Both the position numbers and the translations under genes were made by a program. The notes beneath the pieces were generated by a model. That model worked only from the letters and a program-made list of their open reading frames with translations, was not told the origin of the DNA and searched no databases. Below, one piece after another: positions 1 to 3,783 of a DNA stretch of 6,885 nt (positions within the stretch are counted from its first letter, which is position 1; each line of letters begins with the position of its first letter). Source of the stretch: JAQUPP01 sp041649955 (GTDB taxonomy: Bacteria; Patescibacteriota; Patescibacteriia; UBA2591; JAQUPP01). The stretch covers positions 1 through 6,885 of the forward strand of contig JBAZMD010000031.1 in assembly GCA_041649955.1 (NCBI GenBank), written 5' to 3'.

Positions 1-79
1 TACCCCCTGAAGGAATCAGACCTTCGTCAATTGCTTAAGAGTCCGCCAGCTGGCGGATTTACCATTGAGCTAAAGTATA
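1..79 (-). pseudogene. Degenerate tRNA-Lys-like unit with palindrome insert
   Basis: Read on the minus strand, this has the 5' half of a D-arm (GCTCAATGGTA), a palindromic block, the anticodon-loop segment CTCTTAA with the 3' anticodon strand GCAAT, a T-arm and a 3' acceptor strand AGGGGGT plus A. It is not a working tRNA as read. The 3' D-stem strand and 5' anticodon-stem strand are replaced by the palindrome. The 5' acceptor (TATACTT) hardly pairs with AGGGGGT. The T-loop reads TCTGATT instead of TTCGATT, so the conserved TTC is lost. It lies 3 nt downstream of the intact tRNA-Lys and clearly derives from a related gene. The window begins at its discriminator base. Confidence 0.75.
42..57. 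repeat. 16-bp perfect palindrome, copy 1
   Basis: TCCGCCAGCTGGCGGA is its own reverse complement and is much more GC-rich than its surroundings. It sits where the D-stem 3' strand and anticodon-stem 5' strand of a tRNA-Lys copy should be. The same sequence recurs at 221-236, and its inner 10 bp (GCCAGCTGGC) recur inside a glycosyltransferase gene at 6185-6194. Confidence 0.9.
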
Positions 80-82
80 AAA

Positions 83-153
83 TACCCCCAATAGGGATCG
101 AACCTATATCAATTGCTTAAGAGGCAACTGCTCTACCATTGAGCTATGGGGGC
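83..153 (-). tRNA. tRNA-Lys (anticodon CTT)
   Basis: This 71-nt gene folds as a complete cloverleaf on the minus strand. The acceptor GCCCCCA pairs with TGGGGGT (first pair G-U), and the discriminator is A. The D-stem is GCTC/GAGC with loop AATGGTA. The anticodon stem GTTGC/GCAAT closes loop CTCTTAA, giving anticodon CTT, which reads lysine AAG. The variable loop is 4 nt, and the T-stem ATAGG/CCTAT carries loop TTCGATC. No CCA is encoded (the next bases are TTT), so tRNA nucleotidyltransferase must add it. Damaged relatives lie on both sides, making this the only intact lysine tRNA in the window. Confidence 0.95.
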
Positions 154-212
154 TTATATTATTTGCTAATTAAGTTTTTAAAGAAATCTAATTTTATTAT
201 AATAATTGATTA

Positions 213-258
213 CTTAAGAGTCCGCCAGCTGGCGGATTTACCATTGAGCTATGGGGGC
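213..258 (-). pseudogene. Truncated tRNA-Lys copy with palindrome insert
   Basis: On the minus strand it begins with the intact tRNA-Lys 5' end (GCCCCCA, TA, GCTCAATGGTA). It then passes into the 16-bp palindrome and the anticodon-loop segment CTCTTAAG, and dissolves into AT-rich sequence without a T-arm or 3' acceptor. Its 213-251 segment is identical over 39 bp to 34-72 in the other damaged copy, so both carry the same insertion. No functional cloverleaf is possible. Confidence 0.8.
221..236. repeat. 16-bp perfect palindrome, copy 2
   Basis: Same TCCGCCAGCTGGCGGA palindrome as at 42-57, at the same position within a tRNA-Lys copy. Relative to the intact tRNA, ten bases (GAGCAGTTGC) are replaced by an 18-base block consisting of AA plus the palindrome. 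Confidence 0.9.
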
Positions 259-304
259 ATGGAAATAAATTATAAATTACTAAAAAATATAAAATTTTTA
301 TCCA

Positions 305-346
305 TCCCGACGTTACAGTCGGGACTCCGACTCAAGGCGTCGGAGT
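305..346. repeat. Two abutting GC-rich hairpins
   Basis: The first hairpin has arms TCCCGAC (305-311) and GTCGGGA (318-324) around loop GTTACA. The second has arms ACTCCGAC (324-331) and GTCGGAGT (339-346) around loop TCAAGGC. They share base 324. The second resembles the hairpin core at 2839-2858. They directly follow the tRNA-like fragment at 347-360 when read on the minus strand. Neither is followed by a T-run in either direction, so they are not obvious intrinsic terminators. Confidence 0.8.
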
Positions 347-360
347 TAAGCTAAGGGGGC
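347..360 (-). pseudogene. 5' fragment of a tRNA-Lys-like gene
   Basis: The minus strand reads GCCCCCTTAGCTTA. This closely matches the start of the intact tRNA-Lys (GCCCCC, then TAGCT) and breaks off at the hairpin pair 305-346. Its GCCCCCT would pair perfectly, apart from a terminal G-U, with the orphan 3' acceptor AGGGGGT at positions 2-8. It may therefore descend from the same parental gene as that damaged copy. It is short, so the assignment rests on context. Confidence 0.5.
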
Positions 361-406
361 AAAATAGGTTAAATTAATGATTTTAAGGGGTCTATAATCG
401 TTCATA

Positions 407-478
407 TGCCTCCGGCAGGAATCGAACCCGCAACCTTGGCTTCGAAGGCCAGTGTGATATCCTTTTCACCACGGAGGC
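407..478 (-). tRNA. tRNA-Arg (anticodon TCG)
   Basis: A 72-nt cloverleaf on the minus strand. The acceptor GCCTCCG/CGGAGGC is perfectly paired, with discriminator A. The D-stem GTGA/TCAC carries loop AAAGGATA. The anticodon stem CTGGC/GCCAA has a C-A mismatch at its outermost pair and closes loop CTTCGAA, giving anticodon TCG (arginine CGN codons). The variable loop is 4 nt, and the T-stem GCGGG/CCTGC carries loop TTCGATT. No CCA is encoded. It is the most upstream element of the minus-strand tRNA cluster. Confidence 0.93.
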
Positions 479-507
479 AGAATATAAAATGACCAATTGA
501 CCTAATT

Positions 508-619
508 TCTAATTAACCTAATCAATAACTAATAACCAAATGCCCAATGTCTGAAATTTTTGGGTCATTGAGTCATTGGGATTTATTTAGGTTAATTAGA
601 TTAATTAGACTAATTAGTC
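508..619. repeat. AT-rich nested inverted repeats downstream of pilT
   Basis: A 14-bp inverted repeat pairs 508-521 (TCTAATTAACCTAA) with 587-600. Nested inside, CCCAATG (543-549) pairs with CATTGGG (574-580). Next to it, 608-619 is the perfect palindrome GACTAATTAGTC, and short TAATTAG units repeat in tandem across 590-619. It lies between the pilT stop codon and tRNA-Arg, so it could act in 3'-end formation of the minus-strand pilT message. The long loop and lack of a clear T-run argue against a classic intrinsic terminator. Confidence 0.6.
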
Positions 620-625
620 ATTGAT

Positions 626-1672
626 TTATTCTTTTAATAATTCTTCCGGATAAGTTGCGTGGGCCAAGGCCGTATCTAGGGTAATAACTTTTTCCCGATA
701 AAGCTTTTTTAAGCCATCTTCCAAAGTGCACATTCCTTCTTTACCGCCGGTTTGGATGCAAGATTTTATTTGGGCGATTTTATTTTCTCTGATTAAATTG
801 GCAACTGCCGGATTGTTAATCAAAACTTCTCTGGCCGCGACTCTGCCTCCGCCGATTTTTGGCAATAAATGTTGGGAGATAATACCTCTTAAAGCCAGAG
901 CAATTTGCAATCTTACTTGATTTTGCTGATGAGGCGGAAAAACATCAATAATTCTATCAATGGTTTGAGGAGCGTTTGTAGTATGAAGAGTGGCTAAAAT
1001 TAAATGTCCGGTTTCGGCTAAAGTAATGGCCAATCCGATTGTTTCCAAGTCTCTCATTTCTCCGACAAAAATTACATCTGGATTTTGTCTGACAATGTGT
1101 TTTAAGGCCGAATCAAAAGAGGTCATATCTTGTCCTAATTCTCTTTGAGCGATTAAACTTTTCTTGGAAGTAAAAACAAACTCAATCGGATCTTCAAGGG
1201 TAATAATATGGCAAGCCCGTTCCGTATTAATTCTTTCAATCATTGCCGCTAATGTTGTGGATTTACCGCAACCCGTCGGTCCTGTCACTAAAACTAATCC
1301 GTCTTGAAGTTGAATTAATTGATGAGCCACCGGAGGCAAGCCGATTTCTTCCATACTTGCGATTGTCGGTTGAATAACTCTGGCCGCCAAAGCTAAATGT
1401 CCTTTTTCCCAAAAAACATTAATTCTAAAACGAATATTATTTTTAATTTGATAAGAAAGATCCAAGTTTTTCTTTTTTAAAAGCACTTCTTTTTGAGCCG
1501 GAGTCATAATCGGTTCGGCCAATTTTAAAATAGTTTCGTGGTCAAAAATAGGCCAATTTTGTATTGGCCTTAAAATTCCGTCAACGCGAAAAAATGCGGG
1601 TAAGCCGTTGGCTAAGTGAACATCCGATGCTTTTAGCGCAACTGCGCCTTCAAATATTTCATCAAGAGTCAT
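626..1672 (-). CDS. pilT: PilT-type twitching motility/retraction ATPase
   Basis: A hexameric cytoplasmic AAA-like ATPase of the GspE/PilT family, expected to power disassembly and retraction of type IV pili. The 348-aa length is normal for PilT and about 200 aa shorter than PilB/GspE assembly ATPases. The N-terminal PAS-like domain covers roughly residues 1-100. The RecA-like domain has Walker A GPTGCGKST (131-139), an Asp box ITLEDPIEF (157-165), Walker B with catalytic Glu (NPDVIFVGEM, 197-206) and a His box (TGHLILATLHTT, 221-232). The segment NLIRENK (292-298) matches the C-terminal AIRNLIRE motif typical of PilT. The ATG start lacks a Shine-Dalgarno, like most genes here. It follows efp by 85 nt on the same strand and may be cotranscribed. 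No other pilus genes are in the window, and PilU-like paralogues cannot be excluded. Confidence 0.93.
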   Translation of the reverse strand: MTLDEIFEGAVALKASDVHLANGLPAFFRVDGILRPIQNWPIFDHETILKLAEPIMTPAQKEVLLKKKNLDLSYQIKNNIRFRINVFWEKGHLALAARVIQPTIASMEEIGLPPVAHQLIQLQDGLVLVTGPTGCGKSTTLAAMIERINTERACHIITLEDPIEFVFTSKKSLIAQRELGQDMTSFDSALKHIVRQNPDVIFVGEMRDLETIGLAITLAETGHLILATLHTTNAPQTIDRIIDVFPPHQQNQVRLQIALALRGIISQHLLPKIGGGRVAAREVLINNPAVANLIRENKIAQIKSCIQTGGKEGMCTLEDGLKKLYREKVITLDTALAHATYPEELLKE

Positions 1673-1675
1673 AAT

Positions 1676-1710
1676 TTAGCTTTTTAGGAATTAGCTTATT
1701 AGCTTTTTAG
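1676..1710. repeat. Direct repeat TTAGCTTTTTAG just upstream of pilT
   Basis: The 12-mer TTAGCTTTTTAG occurs at 1676-1687 and again at 1699-1710, with a related TTAGCTTATTAG overlapping the second copy (1691-1702). It occupies the 5' leader of pilT (minus strand), ending a few bases from the start codon. It could be a regulatory or slippage-prone site; no known operator is recognised. Confidence 0.55.
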
Positions 1711-1757
1711 ATTATTAATATTTATAAATTCGCAAGTTAAAAATTTAAACAAAATTT

Positions 1758-2318
1758 TTACACCCTAGATACGTATTCGCCTGTATCAGTATTAATTTTG
1801 ATAATATCGCCTTCTTTAATAAAAATAGGAACAGTAAGTTGAGCGCCGGTTTCAATGGTAACGGTTTTACTGGGAGTAGTAGCAGAATCACCTCTGACAC
1901 TCGGCGGGGCTTCAATCACTCTTAAATCTATTTTTTTAGGAATTTTTATACTGATTGGTCTTTCGTTAAAAAGCAGTACTTCCACTTCTAATCCTTCTTT
2001 TAAAAAATTCTTTGCCGTGCCCAATATTTTTTCGTTTAAAGCAAATTGCTCATAATCAGAATCATTCATAAAATAAAAATCTTCTCCGGATGGATAGAGA
2101 AAACTTGCTTTGGAGGTACTGGTGGAAGCTTCTTCGATTTTATCGCTTGATGAAAAAGTTTTTTCCAAAGCTTGGCCGGTAATAAGATTTTTAAGTTTTA
2201 CGCGCACAGACGCTCTTCTGTTGGCGACATGAGTATGGAGAGAGCTGACTATCGCGTATGGCGCGCCATCAATTTCAAGAATAGTTCCGATATTTTTTAA
2301 ATCATTCAAAGATAACAT
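1758..2318 (-). CDS. efp: Translation elongation factor P (EF-P) with atypical tip loop
   Basis: EF-P binds between the P and E sites and relieves ribosome stalling at polyproline stretches. The 186-aa length matches the family. It has an N-terminal KOW-like domain (about 1-62), a central OB domain and a C-terminal OB domain ending in the family signature GEYVSRV. The start at 2318 is preferred over the upstream in-frame ATG at 2378. It gives the normal EF-P N-terminus (MLSLNDLKN), and the longer form would add 20 residues encoded inside rpsR. The start lies 7 nt after the rpsR stop, with no Shine-Dalgarno. The tip loop reads HVANRRA (residues 30-36) where E. coli has KPGKGQA. An ungapped alignment puts Asn33 opposite the modified Lys34, followed by two arginines. 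No EpmA, EpmB or EarP gene is nearby. Confidence 0.95.
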   Translation of the reverse strand: MLSLNDLKNIGTILEIDGAPYAIVSSLHTHVANRRASVRVKLKNLITGQALEKTFSSSDKIEEASTSTSKASFLYPSGEDFYFMNDSDYEQFALNEKILGTAKNFLKEGLEVEVLLFNERPISIKIPKKIDLRVIEAPPSVRGDSATTPSKTVTIETGAQLTVPIFIKEGDIIKINTDTGEYVSRV

Positions 2319-2325
2319 AATAATT

Positions 2326-2535
2326 TTAATTTTTAACAAAAGGTAAAAGAGCCATAAATCTTGCTCTTTTGACGGCATGAGTTAATTTTCTTTGATGTTT
2401 GGCACAGACTCCCCTTTTGCGGCCGGGTAAAATTCTTTCATAAGTGGAAACAAATCGGCGCAAAAGTTCTATGTCTTTATAATCAATTTCGTTAACGCTA
2501 TTGATGCAAAAATAACAATGTTTTTGATTTTCCAT
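2326..2535 (-). CDS. rpsR: 30S ribosomal protein S18
   Basis: S18 joins the small-subunit platform as a heterodimer with S6. The 69-aa length is normal. Recognisable S18 blocks are YKDIELLRRFVS (19-30), the ILPGRKRG segment (35-42) and the C-terminal KRARFMALLPFV (56-67). It keeps Cys7-X2-Cys10 and Cys44-X2-His47, a layout consistent with the zinc-binding form of S18. It belongs to the classic rpsF-ssb-rpsR unit on the minus strand, but 333 bp of repeat-rich DNA separates it from ssb, and efp follows 7 nt after its stop. The ATG has no Shine-Dalgarno. It overlaps the efp reading frame only if the rejected longer efp start is used. Confidence 0.97.
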   Translation of the reverse strand: MENQKHCYFCINSVNEIDYKDIELLRRFVSTYERILPGRKRGVCAKHQRKLTHAVKRARFMALLPFVKN

Positions 2536-2560
2536 AGTAAAATTATTTAAAAATTTAATC

Positions 2561-2577
2561 CGCCAAAGTTTCTGGCG
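2561..2577. other. Small hairpin in the rpsR leader
   Basis: Arms CGCCA (2561-2565) and TGGCG (2573-2577) enclose a 7-nt loop in otherwise very AT-rich DNA about 26 bp upstream of rpsR. It could lie in the 5' leader of the rpsR message. No T-run follows on either strand. The rest of 2536-2627 is AT-rich without a convincing ORF. Confidence 0.4.
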
Positions 2578-2627
2578 ATAGATAATTTAGACTTTTTAAG
2601 TGATTAATTTATATTATTTAGACAATT

Positions 2628-2638
2628 AAATCTTATTT
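2628..2638. repeat. Extra copy of the MITE terminal-repeat segment
   Basis: AAATCTTATTT here is the exact reverse complement of 2689-2699, within the left terminal repeat of the neighbouring element. It thus has the same sequence as the inner part of the element's reconstructed right terminal repeat. It may be a solo or remnant terminal repeat from an earlier insertion, or one arm of a hairpin that competes with the terminal-repeat pairing. Confidence 0.5.
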
Positions 2639-2653
2639 CGGAATTTAGGCGGA

Positions 2654-2678
2654 GCAAAATTTTTAACTATAATTTTGC
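2654..2678. other. AT-rich hairpin GCAAAATT/AATTTTGC
   Basis: Arms GCAAAATT (2654-2661) and AATTTTGC (2671-2678) flank a 9-nt loop. It is nested inside the 2628-2638/2689-2699 pairing and abuts the left end of the MITE-like element. On the minus strand it lies between ssb and rpsR, so it would be part of any continuous operon transcript. Confidence 0.45.
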
Positions 2679-2679
2679 G

Positions 2680-2826
2680 TACCCTGTTAAATAAGATTTG
2701 AAATGATGTTTTTAAGAATACTTTGTTATCAGTTTACCCTTTGTTGATTTTACTCGCCTTTCTTTAGGCAATTCTCAAATCTTAATTTTAAATTTTACAG
2801 AAAATTTAAAATTATTTAACAGGGTA
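2680..2826. mobile_element. MITE-like element, 147 bp with TA ends
   Basis: TACCCTGTTAAATAA (2680-2694) and its exact reverse complement (2812-2826) bound this segment. The outer TA on each side fits a TA target duplication, as produced by IS630/Tc1-mariner transposases. The left terminal repeat continues through GATTTGA (2695-2701). The matching TCAAATCTT (2775-2783) is displaced from the right end by a 30-nt hairpin, so the original inverted repeats were probably 22 bp. The inside has no ORF of note; a small hairpin GCCT/AGGC (2756-2769) is present. The element sits between ssb and rpsR and explains much of the unusual gap. No transposase is in the window, so mobility would need one supplied in trans. 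Confidence 0.65.
2784..2813. repeat. 30-nt perfect hairpin inside the MITE terminal repeat
   Basis: Arms of 13 bp (2784-2796 and 2801-2813), with left-arm core ATTTTAAATTTT, enclose loop ACAG (2797-2800). Removing it joins TCAAATCTT to ATTTAACAGGGTA and restores a perfect 22-bp inverted repeat with 2680-2701. The boundaries are ambiguous; a 27-nt insert flanked by duplicated TTA fits equally well. This is strong sequence evidence for a secondary insertion. Confidence 0.75.
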
Positions 2827-2829
2827 AAG

Positions 2830-2865
2830 GTTTTGTTGCTCCGACTTAACGTCCGGAGACAAAAC
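2830..2865. repeat. Hairpin element immediately downstream of ssb
   Basis: Outer arms GTTTTGT (2830-2836) and ACAAAAC (2859-2865) pair perfectly. The inner arms CTCCGAC (2839-2845) and GTCCGGAG (2851-2858) pair with one bulged G around loop TTAAC. The core matches the second hairpin at 324-346, so it belongs to a dispersed family. Read on the minus strand it starts 3 nt after the ssb stop codon, so it may stabilise or end the rpsF-ssb message, although no T-run follows. Confidence 0.7.
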
Positions 2866-2868
2866 TCT

Positions 2869-3303
2869 TTAAAATGGGATTTCTTCCACATCTATCTCTT
2901 CTTCAGGAAGATTTTCTTTTTCTTCATCAGGCGAGGATTTTTCTTCAGCTTCGCGCGGTTCAGAAGCTCCTCCCCTTGGTTTAGCGCCAAATTGGACGGC
3001 TTGAGCGATAATTTCAGTGGTTGATTTTTTATTTCCCTGAGCATCCTGCCAAGAGCGGGTGGTTAATCTGCCTTCAATATAAGCTTCTTGTCCTTTAACC
3101 AAATAGCGGCTGCAGACTTCGGCTAATTTACCCCAAACAACTACTCGATGAAAATCGGTTTGTTCTTTTTTTTCTCCTTGAGCGTTGGTCCAATTTCTTG
3201 AAGTGGCCAAACTGAAAGTCGCCACATTCTGGCCATTAGGAGTGGTTCGCGCTTCGGGATCTCTGGTTAATCGGCCAATAATCAAAACTTTATTAAGATT
3301 CAT
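2869..3303 (-). CDS. ssb: Single-stranded DNA-binding protein
   Basis: SSB coats single-stranded DNA during replication, recombination and repair and recruits partner enzymes through its C-terminal tip. The 144-aa protein has an N-terminal OB-fold (about 1-107): the strand NLNKVLIIGRLTRDPEAR (2-19), aromatic DNA-contact candidates Trp38, Trp57 and Trp85, and FHRVVVWGKLAE (51-62). A disordered acidic linker (about 108-136) follows. The last residues DVEEIPF match the E. coli partner-binding tip DDDIPF. The ATG at 3303 is 23 nt after the rpsF stop, with no Shine-Dalgarno, consistent with cotranscription. A hairpin follows 3 nt beyond the stop codon. Confidence 0.97.
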   Translation of the reverse strand: MNLNKVLIIGRLTRDPEARTTPNGQNVATFSLATSRNWTNAQGEKKEQTDFHRVVVWGKLAEVCSRYLVKGQEAYIEGRLTTRSWQDAQGNKKSTTEIIAQAVQFGAKPRGGASEPREAEEKSSPDEEKENLPEEEIDVEEIPF

Positions 3304-3326
3304 AATTAAAAAATTATTTAATTAGA

Positions 3327-3755
3327 TTAAAATAAATCGTCAATTTTTTGTTCTAAATCTTTTAAACTGGTTTTGACAGTTGTTTTTTCTTCTTCTTTAA
3401 CTTCTTTGATTTCTTCTTCCTTTTTTTCCATAGAGTGTCTCGGTTTTCTAATTTTCATCGGTTTGGAATTAAGAGTCACAATCATGTGCCTTAAAATTTC
3501 AGGCGTTAATCTGATTGCTTCGTTTATTCCTTTTATTTCTTTTGTTTCTATTTCAAAACGAAAAAGGTTGTAGAACCCGCGATAAATATGCTTAATCGGG
3601 TAAGCCAATTTTTTGTTGCCAAGTTCTTCTTCTTTAAGAATCTTGCCGCCGGCCTTTTCGATCAACGACCTTATTTTTTTTGAAATTACCGGTACGTCTT
3701 GCTCCGTGTAAGGAGTGGGAATGATATAGAGAATTTCATACATAAGATTTGACAT
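3327..3755 (-). CDS. rpsF: 30S ribosomal protein S6 with acidic C-terminal extension
   Basis: S6 forms a heterodimer with S18 on the small-subunit platform. The S6 core spans about residues 5-97: MYEILYIIP start strand, LGNKKLAYPIKHIYRGFYNLF (45-65) and LTPEILRHMIVTL (83-95). After it comes a charged low-complexity extension of about 45 aa (EKKEEEIKEVKEEE, 110-123, then LEQKIDDLF at the end), making the protein 142 aa against roughly 95-100 for the core alone. Met5 (3743) is an alternative start that matches the usual S6 N-terminus more closely. It is the first gene of the minus-strand operon. Its leader is too short to hold an S6:S18 autoregulatory RNA of the usual kind. Confidence 0.95.
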   Translation of the reverse strand: MSNLMYEILYIIPTPYTEQDVPVISKKIRSLIEKAGGKILKEEELGNKKLAYPIKHIYRGFYNLFRFEIETKEIKGINEAIRLTPEILRHMIVTLNSKPMKIRKPRHSMEKKEEEIKEVKEEEKTTVKTSLKDLEQKIDDLF

Positions 3756-3783
3756 TAATGATTTAAACTATAATAATGTTATT
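3756..3783 (-). promoter_or_regulatory. Candidate rpsF promoter in 28-bp divergent gap
   Basis: On the minus strand TATTAT (3775-3770) lies 14 nt before the rpsF ATG, which would give a leader of about 7-8 nt. Any -35 region would fall within the coding start of the divergent methyltransferase. The box overlaps the plus-strand TATAAT (3769-3774), so the two transcription starts would compete. Confidence 0.4.
3769..3774 (+). promoter_or_regulatory. Candidate -10 box for the methyltransferase
   Basis: TATAAT is a perfect -10 consensus, with only 9 nt between it and the ATG at 3784. The transcript would be leaderless or nearly so. TTGACA occurs at 3749-3754, but the 14-nt spacer is shorter than the normal 16-18, so the -35 assignment is doubtful. 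Confidence 0.45.

Noticed and set aside
34..251. CRISPR array
   Set aside because: There are only two copies of the repeat, with an intact tRNA between them, no regular spacers and no cas genes.
1..258. Palindrome in the tRNA copies as an intron
   Set aside because: It replaces stem strands instead of interrupting them, and one copy lacks the whole 3' half, so excision cannot restore a tRNA.
139..354. 71-aa plus-strand ORF across the tRNA cluster
   Set aside because: It is antisense to tRNA-Lys and two tRNA remnants, reads through their palindromes and shows no protein-like features.
626..1672. PilB/GspE assembly ATPase
   Set aside because: The protein is too short, lacks the N-terminal domains and tetracysteine motif, and carries the PilT-type NLIRE segment.
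2319..2378. Upstream EF-P start adding 20 residues
   Set aside because: The extra residues lie inside rpsR and do not resemble any EF-P N-terminus; Met at 2318 gives the normal family start.
2830..2865. Intrinsic terminator after ssb
   Set aside because: The hairpin is good, but no T-run follows it on the minus strand; kept as a repeat instead.
2833..3024. 63-aa plus-strand ORF over the ssb 3' end
   Set aside because: It is a shadow of the ssb acidic C-terminal codons, giving a Phe/Arg-rich low-complexity product.
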